Counted from the stretch's first letter, positions 46,400 through 57,724 are shown. The stretch is DNA of 64,000 nt from Vombatus ursinus (GCF_900497805.2 NW_020949602.1:3762108-3826107), one strand, 5' to 3'. The notes: generated from the sequence alone by a model not told the origin. A program made the numbers and translations.

Positions 46400-46560
46400 A
46401 GCTAGTATATCAATCAATCAACTAAGTACTTCCTTAGTAAGTAAGCATTTAGGAAGTGTTTCCTATGTGGCAGACACTGTGTCAAGATATGGAGATTCAA
46501 AGAAAGGAAAAACCCTGCCTCAAGGAATTTATTTTTTAATTAGAGAGAAAACATGTATGT
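46400..46560 (-). repeat. L2 3'-end fragment, antisense
   Basis: caatcaatcaactaagtact, tttcctatgtggcagacact and ctcaaggaatttattttt. Confidence 0.65.
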
Positions 46561-46572
46561 GACTATGGACAT

Positions 46573-46884
46573 ATGATATATAAGTATATATATATGTTAT
46601 ATATACACATATATAGTATATATGTTGTTGTTCAGTCATTTCAGTTGTATCAGACTCTCTGTGACCCCATTTGGGGTTTTCTTGGCAAAGATACTAGAAT
46701 AGTTTGCTGTTTCCTTCTCCAGCTCATTTTACAAATGAGGAAACTGAGCCAAACAGGATTAAGTTACTTGCCCAGGATCACACAGCTAATGTATGTCTGA
46801 GGCTAGATTTGAACTCAGGTCTGACTCCAGGCCCAGGGCTCTATCCACTGTGCCAACTAGCTGCCATTACAGTCTCTCTCTATG

Positions 46885-46929
<45 letters not shown>

Positions 46930-47012
46930 CACACACACATATATACTATGTAAAGATATAACTACATATGTTTGTATATACAAATATGTATACGTATACA
47001 CATATACAATGT
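46573..47012. repeat. (TA)n microsatellites flanking a MAR1-like SINE (-)
   Basis: 46573-46622 is ta-rich. 46625-46865 is an antisense MAR1-like SINE with its RTE-type tail (gttgttgttcagtcatttca, ccccatttggggttttcttg) and head (ccactgtgccaactagctgc). 46889-46925 is a pure (TA)n, followed by ca/ta repeats to 47012. Confidence 0.9.
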
Positions 47013-47599
47013 CAGTGAAATGACTCCCAATAGATGTTAGCCTAAATATCTTCTTTAGAATAAAAAAGCCCAGTTTATTTCAATTGATTCTCACATAGCA
47101 TAGTTCCAAGTCCTCTCCTCCCCCTGGATTCTCCTCATCTGGAAACTCTCCAGGTTATCTATAGTTTTCCTGAAAAGAATTACCCAGATGTGAATTGGCC
47201 AGAGCAGAGTTTAACAGATCTATCACATCCCTCTCTCTCAACACCTGTATGTCAATACTACAATGGCATCCACTGGTCCAGATCACAATGCATCAATGCC
47301 TGCTCATGCTGAGTCATTTTTTTTTGGCCCATGGCCTTCTATTACCTGCTTCATAGGACCCACATAATATGCTGATCTCCCTCTTGGTTTTCCTATTTTC
47401 ATGAAAGCCAGACTTAGCCCATCACAGCATCTCCCTAATCTAGTAGTGTTTTGTAATATGGTTAAAAATGAAATATGGCACATCTGGTATGGGTTGCTCT
47501 TGCTGAGGTCATGCTGGATTTTTGTGATCAAGGTTTCCCTTTCTAAATGAACCTAAACTATCTCTTTAAGGATCAGTACTATTCAGGTATGTTCCAGGC

Positions 47600-47810
47600 A
47601 CAGAACAGTGAGCCCAAGGCTTGGCTAGGTTTATGAAGAGAAAACAAGGTAAGAAATAAGGTTGGGGAAAAGTAGTTTGGGGGCCAGGTGACAAAGGGCT
47701 TTGAGAACTGGGCTGAAGAGTTTGTAATTTCCTCTGGTAGGCAAAGCAACGTCTCTGGATCAGTTATTATGGAGGCTGATATTATATATCTGAAAGGGAG
47801 GATTATAGGG
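47600..47810 (-). repeat. L2 LINE fragment, antisense
   Basis: gggggccaggtgacaaaggg, gggctgaagagtttgtaatt. Confidence 0.55.
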
Positions 47811-47949
47811 TATTTCAGAAAGAAAATGCTATTTCACAACATTTAATGCCTAGTTCCATAGCACTTAAGTATGTGCACAAACTATAGCCCAGGAGTATTC
47901 TTTATAAGAATAATGATGATGGTATGAGGTTTTCAATGGCATGTATTTG

Positions 47950-48330
47950 ACAGGCTTTTTATAAGATGGGTATAGCTAAACATTCTCAACAATGCCGACA
48001 CCACGGGACTCTCTCTGTAGGTTAACTCTCTATCACGGGCTCCCCTTTTAGGGATATAATTACACTGGTATTTGAAAAACAGTAACAAATTAAAGGAGCT
48101 CAGTAATAAACTGCTACATTAATTAGTCACCCTTTGTTGGAAGGTAAACATCCAGTTGGATGTTTGAGTTAATAACGACTTCGGCATCAACCTTCAATCT
48201 TGCACATTCACAAAAGCTCTGCTTCAGCTTTAGTTGTATGCAAACCATCTTTGTGTCTAGCCCACAGCTATCTGAACCTGGTCCAATAGGCAGCGGGAGG
48301 CCTCTCTGGCCCCTGAAATAAGATGCTGAC
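47950..48330. promoter_or_regulatory. Candidate intronic control element, repeat-free
   Basis: tgctacattaattagtcacc (48111-48130) contains a strong homeodomain core. gggatataattacactgg and aacaaattaaagg lie nearby. No transposon was recognised. Confidence 0.3.
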
Positions 48331-48589
48331 ATTTGGGTAGAAGAGTCTAAAGAGAGAGAAAGGGAAGAGCTAAGTGTTTGAGATAGGAATGTCGACTCTG
48401 GCCCATACAAATATCCAGTAGCATGTGGAATACCTTGAAAAGAGCCTTTTTTCTTGGAATCAGATGATGTGGGTTTGAGAACCAGCTCTTCCAACATCCC
48501 AAATTGTAAGACCTTAGGTGTGTTTCAGAGCAGGGGATCAATAAATGTCAACACTGAAAGGCGATTGCACCCGGTTGCCAAAAGTGATG

Positions 48590-48805
48590 TTCCCAAAATG
48601 GCCATTCCACTCTTCTGCATAAGGGGTGCTAGTGGCTACTTATTGCCTCTAGTTTCAAATGTAAGCCCCTCTGTTTGGCATTAAAAGCCTTTTACAAATT
48701 TACTTTCTAACTGCCATACAGACCAGAGACCATGCCTTGGGGCACTTAACTCTTTCAGCTTTGGAAGTCTTCTCCTTGGATCTACATTGTTACCATTGTT
48801 GAGTG
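48590..48805 (+). repeat. L2 LINE fragment, sense
   Basis: gtggctacttattgcctcta, gtttggcattaaaagccttt and ctccttggatctacattg. Confidence 0.65.
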
Positions 48806-48954
48806 CCAAGTTATACCTGTAGTTTCACTATTAAGAAAGTCCTTGTATGGAAATTCTCTCCATTAACACAGATTGTAACTCTTCTGTAACTTATAATCTT
48901 AGAGAATTTGTCTGGGGGTGGGTGGGAGGAGATGGGAACTGAGAGCTTATATTC

Positions 48955-49180
48955 ACTCTAAGGTTTTCAAAGTTCTGTTTCAAAGATATATATTTTCTCA
49001 TTTGATCCTCACTACAACCCTGTAAGGAAGGTGTTTATTATTATCATTTTTATTTTACAAAGAAGAAAACTAAGTCTGGCAGGAGATAAGTAACCCAGCC
49101 AGCATATGTCTAAGACAGGACTTAAACTCAGGTCATCCAGACACCAGTTGTCCCTTTATCCACCACACTATGTTGCTTTC
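48955..49180 (-). repeat. MIR-family SINE
   Basis: tttgatcctcactacaaccc, ttattttacaaagaagaaaa, acttaaactcaggtcatcca. Confidence 0.75.
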
Positions 49181-49577
49181 ATAGTCTCGCTATTCAGGGC
49201 ATCACAAAAGTCTTAGTGTAGTTTTAAGCCGTTAAAGACTTTTGGGACACCTGGTATTAGAGTAAACTATTATTATTCAGATGGATTCCAGTCCATCTAT
49301 GATCTGAGTGATTTATTCATTCCCTCCAACAATCCAGATTGCAGCTCCCCTATGCCTTGCCCATCTTATGCACCCCTCATCGGTATCCTGCCATAAATTT
49401 GACACAGGAATCCATCTAACACGCCAGGGCCTTCCTCAATGAAAGAAAGCTATGAACATGAATAACAATAAAAATAACCCCATGAGCAATAGGTAAAAGG
49501 GATAGAAATTGGTCTAGGTAACTCCAAGATGAGGACACTTCTCCCCACTCCCCCGCCCCCATTTAAGCAGGGTTGGT

Positions 49578-49815
49578 GCTTTCTCTGCAACCTATCCTCT
49601 TAGAGAGCTGTCCAGAGAAGAGATGCTGAACATGTGGCCCCTCCTTGGCTCTCAACACTCCAATGTGGTTTTCTAAGTCAATATGAGGTCCACAGGGGTC
49701 CTTATGGATGGCTTAGTGCTTTGAGTTTGACACCACTGCCTAGAGCACTGAGATATTATGATGTCCAGGGTAACGCATCCACACAGAATCAGAAGTGGGA
49801 CCACGGCTAATTTGA
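49578..49815 (-). repeat. SINE-like repeat carrying a hAT-like insert (copy 2, insert inverted)
   Basis: Left part 49578-49617 (tgctttctctgcaacctatc, tcttagagagctgtccagag) and right part 49739-49815 (cctagagcactgagatatta, gtccagggtaacgcatccac) are the same SINE as at 16731. The insert, 49618-49738, lies in the opposite direction to the other two copies. Confidence 0.65.
49618..49738 (-). mobile_element. hAT-like MITE, shortened copy
   Basis: It begins like an inverted 3' end (gatgctgaacatgtggcccc) and ends ttgagtttgacaccactg, the inverse of the CAGTGGTGTCAAAC start. Flanks tccagaga and cctagagc agree at 5 of 8 positions. The AT-rich centre seen in the other copies is missing. Confidence 0.65.
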
Positions 49816-49999
49816 TCAATGATATAAAGAGCCAGAATGTTAGTTCTGATCAGAGCTGATTACTAAGCTTAGCTTGGCTTCAAGCCAGTTTGAGCTCTTG
49901 AGAGTGGCACTGACCAGTCATCCTCTAAAAATGTAGTTAGGAGGGCTATACCATATTACATACATAAACATATATGTATATATATATATCTTCATTATG

Positions 50000-50720
50000 A
50001 TAATGCATTGTAATGATTGCATTCTGTAAACACTGTAGGAAATTGACTGACAAGACACCAAATTTGCACTTCCATGAATAATTCCCATATTTTATTATTA
50101 AACGGCACTCACAGATTGAGTACCAGGATTTAAAACAAACAAAAATCTATAATTACAGCATATGAATTTCTCTCCTTGCCAATGCCTGCTCAATTATTTT
50201 CATAAAGAAGGCTTTTATCCTGTACTCTTTTCAGAGCCCTTGTTGGGAACATGTGGAGTGGGGGAGGGCTGGTGACACCCTTGGATACCATACAGAGAAG
50301 TTGCAAAGTTCAAGGGATTCTCTTTCTCCTTTTCTAAGTGAAAAAGGGGGGTTTTCATTTCATGAATAGTTCATTTATTCCTGTAAATGGTTTCCCTCTG
50401 CATATTCAAAAGGTGATTGATTCATATGCACAGACAGCCCATAATATGCTTGGAGGCCCTTGGAATGTGTCCTATGAATAGGTTTCTGCCCAAGGCGGGA
50501 TTTCAGGATTTCAAAACCAGAGGCTGAAATTGACAAAGGGCTGGATGGAAATTGGTCCAGTCAGCACCATTGAAACTCACTGACTGCTGGGAGAGCAGTA
50601 AGCAAGCATCTCTCTGACCAACTTGCTTCATTCTTGTAAAGGGAGGCAGGGATGAATGGAAACCGAGATAGGAAGAGGGCACAGCTGGATAAAGGGATGG
50701 AGATGTGGGTTGCTATTGGC
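50000..50720. promoter_or_regulatory. Candidate intronic control element, long and repeat-free
   Basis: About 720 bp without a recognised transposon. AT-rich motifs include atattttattattaaacggc, gctcaattattttcataaag and gtaatgattgcattctg. The length and lack of decay products suggest a conserved block, but I have no alignment. Confidence 0.3.
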
Positions 50721-50979
50721 CCTTAGGCTTCCAACAACCCCCTGCTGAGATTTTTCTCTGCCCTTGCTTTCCTGGGAAAGTAAACAAAATTTGGCTATTT
50801 TTAGAGACTCTTCAGGCACACACTAACACTGGCCCCCTGCTAGAGACCCACATTATGTACCAAATGAGCTGCGAAACTGAAATGAAGAAAGGATCAGTGG
50901 AAAAGAAGAAATTGTGGCTTGAAAAATGTGTTGACTAGAAAGGCAAACAAATATTTCCTTAGAGAGCCATATAGAGATC

Positions 50980-51180
50980 ATACACTCAATGATTTAGAGT
51001 TGAAGGGACCTTAGAAACCATGAAATCCAACCCCCTCATTTTATAGATGACAAAATTGAAACACAGAAAAATTAAGTGATTTCCCCAGGGTCACACAGCC
51101 AGCAAGTGTCTAAGGTGGGATTTAAATTGAAGTTTTCCTGACTTGAAGTGCTATGTCTTTTCCACAATACTATGTTTGAG
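50980..51180 (-). repeat. MIR-family SINE with L3-like left part
   Basis: tgatttagagttgaagggac, atttccccaggtcacac-type core (ttccccagggtcacacagcc) and gatttaaattgaagttttcc. Confidence 0.85.
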
Positions 51181-51339
51181 ACCCAGGTCTATGATCTCCC
51201 TACTTGAGAAACCCTTTGGTCAATAAACTAGAAACAGTCTACGCTGGCTTCTTCCCAATACTGAAACTTCTCTACTGGGAGTTAGAAGAAGTGGCTCCTT
51301 ACACTGACTCTGTTGCTAATTTGCTGTGTAATGGGTGTT

Positions 51340-52095
51340 CCACTGAATCACTCACTCCAAGCCTCAGTGTTCTTCTCTGTACCTTCACAACATTCCCCCT
51401 CCTTTCCTCTAACACTACCAACCCCCTAGTTCAGACTCTTCTCACCTCATACCTGGACTATCACAAAATAGCCATCAGTGGATCTGTCTGCTTCCAGTCT
51501 CTCCCCTCTCCAGTCCATCATCTCCTCAGCTGCCAAGCAGACCTTTCCAAAGCACAGATCAGACCAGGTCATACTCCCCTCACTAATTTAATAAACTCCA
51601 ATGGTTCCCTATCCCCTCCAGCATAAACTGTATAATCCTGTGTTTGGTGATGAAAGCCCTTCATAAACTCCCCTCCACCCTCCACCTTTCCAGGCTTCTT
51701 CCACTTTACCTCCATGTCCTCTGTGATCTGGTAACACCAGCCTCCCTGCTGTTTCTCGTGTAAGACATTCTGTCTCTGACTCCAGGCTGTCCCCCTTGAC
51801 TGGAACTCTCTCCCTTCTCATCCCTGATTCCTGCTTTCCCTGGTTTTCTTCAGGCCCAGCTAATGTCTCACCTTTTGCAACAAGCCTTTGGTTGATTTAT
51901 CTTAGAGCCTTCCCTCTTCTGATAATCTACAATTTATCCCAAAGGTATCTTGCTTGCACATGTTTGCATGTTATCTCCACCACTAGCCTGTGCTCTCTTT
52001 GACATCAGGGACTATCTTTTGCCTTTCTTTATATCCCTAGTCCTTAACACAGTACCTGGCACAGAGTAGGTACTTAATCAATCAATTAACAATTA
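51340..52095 (+). repeat. L2 LINE 3' region, sense, about 750 bp
   Basis: ctcacctcatacctggacta, gatcagaccaggtcatactc, cttcataaactcccctccac, ttgactggaactctctccct, caggcccagctaatgtctca and cctggcacagagtaggtact, ending in aatcaatcaatt. The 140-residue frame starting at 51204 is L2 text read in an arbitrary frame. Confidence 0.88.
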
Positions 52096-52617
52096 GGGGG
52101 TTGAAGCAGCTGGGGTAGGGGTCCTGTCTGGCATGAACACTCCTTGAACATGGTAATCTCTCTGTGGAAGACTAGGGATTCTAAGCATTGTGATGTAAAG
52201 GGTCAGTGGTCTCAGAGGCAGATGACATAATTTTCAATCCTCATTCTCTTACTTATTAGTTGGGTAACACGGATCATACTGGCTAATCTCTGTGCTTCAT
52301 TTTCCTCATCTGTTTTCTCCTCATTCTCTTCTTAGCTGTATGACCATTTATTCTCTGTCTCCTTTGTGGGATCATTAGTCATGTCTGCTCTGCACCCCCC
52401 CCAATAGGCTGACCCCCAGAGCTCTATCCTAGAAATTTCTCTCTTTTCTGATGATACTCTGTCAGCGAGCTCATTGGCTCCCACGTGTTCCATTATCATA
52501 ACTACGCAGAAGATTCTGGACTCCTATCTCTCTCTTCTCTCCCCTGAGTTACAGTTCCCTCTCTGTCTCCCATCAGCCATCTCCACCTAGACATCACAAT
52601 AATACAGGATTCTAGAC

Positions 52618-52790
52618 TTAAAGCCAGGCCCTCTCATTCATCATTCTTATTTTACAAATGAGGAAACTGAGGCATAGAGGAGGAAAGTGACTTGCCCAGA
52701 GTCACACTACTAGTAAGTATCGAAGACATGAATCCAGGGCTTCCTGATTTGCAGTCTAGCATTATATACCTCATAGTTTCCACTCAGTGC
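52618..52790 (-). repeat. MIR-family SINE
   Basis: ttttacaaatgaggaaactg and gtgacttgcccagagtcaca. Confidence 0.85.
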
Positions 52791-52849
52791 CTGAAAATCA
52801 AACTTATTTGATGTGGAATTTATTTTCTTTCCCCTCAAATGCACCCTAG

Positions 52850-52962
52850 GGCAGCTAGGTGGTGCAGTGGATCGAACCCTAGAGTCGGGAGGACCTACGT
52901 TTAGATCCATCCTCACATATTAGCTGCATGACCCTGGGCAAGTCATTAAACCCCACCCTCCT
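52850..52962 (+). repeat. WSINE1/MAR-like SINE, 3'-truncated
   Basis: agggcagctaggtggtgcag head and tgaccctgggcaagtcatta core, with no RTE-type tail. Confidence 0.8.
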
Positions 52963-53559
52963 CCAAACTTCCTCATTTCTCCTGCAAGCACCACCATCCT
53001 TCTAATCACCCAATGTGCCATCTCAAAGCCATCACCCTCCATCACACCACTCCCTTCTCACATTGTTTTGTTCACCCTCCTTCCACATCATCCCTCAGAA
53101 CTCTCCCCTCTTCTCAATTCAAATGGTAGCCCGCCTAGTAGCTCAGATTCTCATGACCTGGTTTTTTGTTCTTTTTAATATTTTGACAACTCTTTCCATA
53201 TGATTGGTTTCCTTCTTCATTCTGTGATTATTTTATGCACTGAATTCATTTTTCTGAAAGGCAGATTGCCACTGGGGCCCCAGACACACAAAAGGCTAGG
53301 AATCTCTGCTTTCAGTCCCAACTAAAGTTTCTCCTCCTCCAAGAGGTCTTTTCTCATTTTCCAGGTGTGAGTTCCAGATACTTCATATTTATTTTTGTAT
53401 TCAGCTATTCATGTACATGTTATTTCTCAAAAGTAGAATGTAATCTCCCTGAGGGCAGGGATTATATCTTTTTATTGTTATATTCCTAGTGCCTAACATA
53501 GACTTTTAATACTTGACTGACAAATTAATTAACTGGAATTGTATAAGGACCTCCAATTA

Positions 53560-53990
53560 CAGAGAACTCATTACTTCTGAGGCAAAAGATGCCACTCTGG
53601 GGCTGCTGTCATTGTTAGGGGGTCTTTGCTTCTATCAAGTAGAAAGTTGACTCTTTACAGATTCCACCCACTAGTTTGAGCTCATGGAGCCAATAAGAAC
53701 TAGAGCAATCCCTTTCTCCCTACGATCATTCTTCAGTTATTTCACAACAGGTATCATCTTCCCCCAAAAGAAGCATATAGGGGACAATAATAACTCATAT
53801 TTATATAGCACATAGAAGTTTGCAAGGTACTTTCTCCATAATAACCCTGTGAAGTAAGCAAAGTCTCATTACCCCATTTTCCAGATAAGGAAACTGAAGC
53901 TATGAGAGTGACATCATGTGAGTATTTAAATCAGGATTCAAACTCATGTCTTTGGATTCCAAATTAAGCACTCTTGGCACTACGACAACT
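53560..53990 (-). repeat. L3/CR1 fragment followed by a MIR SINE
   Basis: 53560-53775: agagaactcattacttctga, gagccaataagaactagagc, attcttcagttatttcacaa (antisense L3). 53785-53990: ataataactcatatttatat, ttccagataaggaaactgaa (antisense MIR). Confidence 0.75.
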
Positions 53991-54069
53991 TCTCTGCGTT
54001 ATAACAAAGGAATATCATTGCATGCGATGTGGGGTGTCACCCTCAGTACCTGGAGAGGCTTGGTTGGTT

Positions 54070-54340
54070 GCAAGCTCCCTGTGCCACAATTTCTTCAACT
54101 GTAAAATGAGGACAATGCTAGCACCTACCTACCAGGCGTGTTTAGAAAGCTAAAGGAGGTGACATGGGTAAAGTCATTGCAAGCCTTAAAATACTATATA
54201 AATGCTAGTTATTAGTATTAGTATCAATGGGTCCCAGTGGAGCCTGGAATCTCATTTAATAAGATGATATATGTAAAAGACTTTGAAAACCTTTAACTGT
54301 CATATAAATGAAAGAAGATATTTAGCTATTGTTATATTAC
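54070..54340 (+). repeat. MIR/THER1-like SINE 3' halves
   Basis: cttcaactgtaaaatgagga, tactatataaatgctagtta; a second tail piece at 54255-54340 (gactttgaaaacctttaact). Confidence 0.7.
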
Positions 54341-55211
54341 TACAATTAATTCATGGGGAAAAAAAACAAACTATTGCCCAGGGAAGTGAAGTTTTAGCAG
54401 ACTCAATGAAGGGAGGGCATAGAGCTCCAAGAGGAAGGCATTAATTACTTGGGGGAAACACAAAAACCCTTAACTTCCAGTTCTGTTTGCCCTGTGTCAC
54501 TGTAAGACACTTTAAAGGTGATCAAGGATACCTCCGAGGCATATGTTGACTGCATGACTGATGACCATCCAGCCATTCAGGTCTGAAGCCCATTCAAATC
54601 AGCATCACCTTCCTCAGTAATATGATCCACTCATGCCACCTTCCCAGACAAAAATAATTGCAATTTATGTAGCTCATTAAAGTTTGCAAAGCACAAATAA
54701 GTCCCATGTTGACTGTGCCCACCCTGGCAGGTAGGTACTATGGATATCAGAGGCAGGGGCTAGGCTGACTGATCATTTCATAGGCACATAGAAGACTCCT
54801 GGGTGAGGTCTAACCCTCTAACAACGTTGCCCATCCCACTGGGCACCTTCTCTGAATTTCTGAGCAGTGTCTAGAACATAGAGAGAGCCCAGTGCCTAGT
54901 TCCCTGGTCAGGCTCCCAGAGCCCTTGTGAGCCAGGGGCATGTTGGGAATCCAAGTGGTCATGTCACTGAGGTCAGTTCTCAATTCATTAGGCCACAATT
55001 CTTATCTTGGGGAAGAATATGATGCAAAATAACAGCTGAGTGGTTGTGCCTTATCACCATCGTTTGCTCTCACTGTCCCATCCATTCTAAGTAGTGTCTT
55101 TCCCCTGCTTTGATCTTCTTAGCCCCAATAATAGGGATAGGGGATGTGCCCACAATTTCATTGGTACAGAGAAATCCCAGATAAGAAAACTCCCTCTTCT
55201 AGTTCAGATTG

Positions 55212-55540
55212 CCACCTTCTCTGCAATTTATAATCCTAGTTGGCAAAGCAGTGGTATCAAACTCAAATACAATTGGAGGCCATTAAACCTTACATAAAGA
55301 TCTCGGTAGGGCACATATTAACTTAGAAAACTACCTATCGACATTATCTATCTTCTGTTGTATTTTTATTTAATTTGTTAAATATTTCCCAATTACATTT
55401 TAATCTAGCTTACCACCTCTGGCCTAGAGTACTGAGAGGCTATGATTTGACCAAGGTCACACAATTCATTTGTGTCATAGGTGTAACATGAATCCCAGGC
55501 CTGCTTGACTCTGAGAACAGCTGTCTACCCTTGGTTCTCA
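55212..55540 (-). repeat. SINE-like repeat carrying a hAT-like insert (copy 3)
   Basis: Left part 55212-55248 (accttctctgcaatttataa, tcctagttggcaaag) and right part 55422-55540 (gcctagagtactgagaggct, ttgaccaaggtcacacaatt, gcttgactctgagaacag) match copies 1 and 2. The insert is 55249-55421. Confidence 0.7.
55249..55421 (+). mobile_element. hAT-like MITE inserted in a SINE (copy 3)
   Basis: It begins cagtggtatcaaactcaaat. The interior 'aaatatttcccaattacatt' then tttaatctagc matches copy 1. The right end is eroded (ccacctctg). Non-coding. Confidence 0.7.
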
Positions 55541-55544
55541 TTGC

Positions 55545-55680
55545 CCTCATTTTACAGAATGGGAAACTGAAGCTTTGAGGGGTTAATTAAATTGCCCAGG
55601 GCCATGTAGCTAATAAAAATTGGAGGTTATATTTGAAAAGGTATCTTCTGGACTCTCAGGCCTGTACTTTGTTCACGAGG
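55545..55680 (-). repeat. MIR-family SINE fragment
   Basis: cattttacagaatgggaaac and attgcccagggccatgtagc. Confidence 0.75.
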
Positions 55681-55918
55681 TTATGCTGCTTATCAGTCAC
55701 CTCCCTAGTTGCCCTCAAAGAATCACAGTTTCAAAGGATTCCTACTGTCCTGGGAAGTCTGCAAATAAGTCCTGGTCTCCAGGGCCCAGAACCTAGTGGG
55801 CAGCTTACATGAAAGCAACCATGATTTACCAAAGGGAAGAAGGGGGGGAAGGATTCCATGTCTTGAAGATGAGGAGGTCCCTGCTTCACTTAGCACAAAG
55901 CTTCCTGTCAAGGACCAT

Positions 55919-55993
55919 ACATAGTACATTTGTCAAAAAGACTGTACATGGCCCAACCAGCAAAGATAAAGAGCCAGGTGAGCATGCTTAATG
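55919..55993 (+). repeat. Long direct repeat, copy A
   Basis: acatagtacatttgtcaaaa then agactgtacatggcccaac is exact against 56884. The following 35 bp match with about six differences. Not part of a repeat family I recognise. Confidence 0.85.
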
Positions 55994-56280
55994 ATTTTCA
56001 CCAGAAGAGAAAGCTAGGTCTTGGGGATGGAGATATCCTGGGTGTGGGACAATGTGAATAACAAGTACTTGGATAGATGCCATAAGGAATGCCATAGGGT
56101 TGATGGGACTGAAAGGGTAGGCAGCATGACCAGTTGGAGTGGGGAAAAAATTCCTACAGCTCAGCTTTGTGAATTTCTAAAAGGTACTAGCCCACCTGAC
56201 AAAGTCTATCTGATAAGGCATAGATAATAGAGTAGTATAGTATACTAAAAATGTTATTCCACTACCCTGATATAGAGACT

Positions 56281-56345
56281 GGGAATGTTAGAACACGAAG
56301 ATACCTTGGATCTGAGGATGTCAGAGTTGGGAGGGGCCTTAGAAG
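56281..56345 (+). repeat. 33-bp-family repeat, about two units
   Basis: gggaatgttagaacacgaag, then gatgtcagagttgggagggg and ccttagaa; same unit as 1-92. Confidence 0.7.
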
Positions 56346-56495
56346 ATATAATGGCCTATCTGCTGCACTTGCTGTCATCAATCTCCTTTTCTCTCCTGCT
56401 TATTCTCTTCAACCTATTTGACTGCTCCTTCTCACTCACCTTTGCTGGGTAACCACCCCTATCATGCCCCCTTACTGTGGCTGTGTCTTGCTTTG

Positions 56496-56640
56496 GTTCC
56501 TCTCTGTTTCTGTTTCTGTCTGTCTCTGCCTCTGTCTGTCTTTGTCTTTGTCTCTGTCTCTGTGTTGCTCTGTGTCTCTGTCTCTATCTCTCTATGTCTC
56601 TGTCTGTCTGTCTGTCTCTCTGTCTGTCTCTCCCTCTCAG
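56496..56640. repeat. (TCTG/TCTC)n microsatellite inside L2
   Basis: About 145 bp of ctgtctctg-type units lie exactly where L2 sequence would otherwise continue, so the tract either expanded from or replaced it. It causes overlapping open frames on both strands. Confidence 0.95.
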
Positions 56641-56883
56641 CTTCCATGGATATAATTACCTTCTCTATGACAATATCCAGTATGTCCACTGCCAGTTTCT
56701 CTCCCGAGTTTTAGTCCCCACATCAACCGCCTATTAGACATCTTCTCAAAATGGATTTCCCCAACAGGCATCTCAAACTCAAAATGCTCCAACCTACTTA
56801 TCGGCTTTTCCTTTAAACCTTACCTCTACTGAACTTCCTTATTACTACCAAGGGTACTACCATCCTTCCTTTCTCCCAAATTC

Positions 56884-57090
56884 ACATAGTACATTTGTCA
56901 AAAAGACTGTACATGGCCCAACTGGCAAAGAGAAAGAGCCAAGTGAGGATGCCTGGCATTGCAGTGGTTCTTTGAGGAAGCAAAGCATTTGCTCTCCTTT
57001 CCTGATTGGTACCTGTGGGTTCACCCTCTCTAGACATTAGGTCCTTAGACAGTCAGCTCTGCTATACAGAAGGAACAAACTTTTCCTAAA
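56884..57090 (+). repeat. Segment inserted in L2 that starts with direct repeat copy B
   Basis: 56884-56957 repeats 55919-55993 at about 90% or more. The remainder to about 57090 (gcattgcagtggttctttga, aggtccttagacagtcagct) is not L2. The L2 text stops at about 56883 and resumes after it. Confidence 0.6.
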
Positions 57091-57344
57091 ACCAAGTGGT
57101 CTTCTGGTCACCTTTGATTCCCCCCAATCCCCATATCTAAATCAGTTTCCATTTCTGCCTTCATAACATCTCTCCCATCTGCCCCCTTCACTTCACTCAC
57201 AGCCACCACTCTAGTTCAAGGCCTCATCAACTCTCACCTGGACTCCTGCAATGGCCAGGTAATTATTCTGCCTGCCACCCCATTCTCTATACGGCTGCCA
57301 AGGTGATTTTTTCTTAAGGATCAACCTGACCACTTAACTCCCCA

Positions 57345-57540
57345 ATTCAATAATAATGATAACTGGCATTTAGATAATGCTCTAAGGTTTGCCAAACATT
57401 TTACATGTGTTGTCTGATTTAACCTACGCAACAACACTGTGGGGATAGATGTTATTATTATTTGTATTTTACAGCCGAAGAAACTGAGGCAGATATATAT
57501 ATATATGTGTGTATATATATATATATATGTATAATATGTA
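57345..57540 (-). repeat. MIR-family SINE fragment followed by (TA)n
   Basis: aatgataactggcatttaga, gccgaagaaactgaggcaga; then ta repeats from 57490. Confidence 0.75.
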
Positions 57541-57659
57541 TACACTGTTTCCCCCAACTCCTTGAGAGCAGAGATTGGCTCATTTTTCTCTTTGCGATCC
57601 AGCACCTAGTACAGTGGCTGACACATACTAGGTGCCTATTAAACATTGCTTGATTGAAT

Positions 57660-57712
57660 ATTAGAGTTTAGAACAGAGAATGTCAGAACCAGAAGCGATC
57701 CTAGAATATAAA
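57660..57712 (+). repeat. 33-bp-family repeat, degenerate
   Basis: gtttagaacagagaatgtca then gaaccagaagcgatcctaga. Confidence 0.6.
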
Positions 57713-57724
57713 ATTCATCAATAA

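Larger units (their letters stand above)
52300..53525 (+). repeat. L2 LINE, sense, interrupted by two SINEs
   Basis: 52300-52600 (ctgatgatactctgtcagcg, cagccatctccacctagaca) and 52965-53525 (ctcaaagccatcaccctcca, ctccctgagggcagggatta, cctagtgcctaacatagact) are parts of one sense L2. An antisense MIR (52618-52790) and a WSINE1/MAR-like head (52850-52962) lie between. Confidence 0.78.
56350..57660 (+). repeat. L2 LINE, sense, with several insertions
   Basis: Pieces in L2 order: 56390-56500 (tgactgctccttctcactca, tttgctgggtaacc), 56700-56880 (caccgcctattagacatctt-like, aggcatctcaaactcaaaat), 57100-57340 (tcttctggtcacctttgatt, ctcacctggactcctgcaat) and 57540-57660 (ctccttgagagcagagattg, gtgcctattaaacattgctt). 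They are interrupted by a (TCTG)n tract, the direct-repeat copy B segment and an antisense MIR plus (TA)n. Confidence 0.78.

Noticed and set aside
48123-48497. 124-residue minus-strand frame in a repeat-poor region
   Set aside because: No recognisable domain and no good splice-site pair; low-complexity Ser/Leu content.
51204-51626. 140-residue plus-strand frame
   Set aside because: Most of it is sense L2 3' text read in an arbitrary frame.
56462-56737. Overlapping frames on both strands rich in Ser/Cys/Leu or Arg/Glu/Thr
   Set aside because: Produced by the (TCTG/TCTC)n microsatellite.
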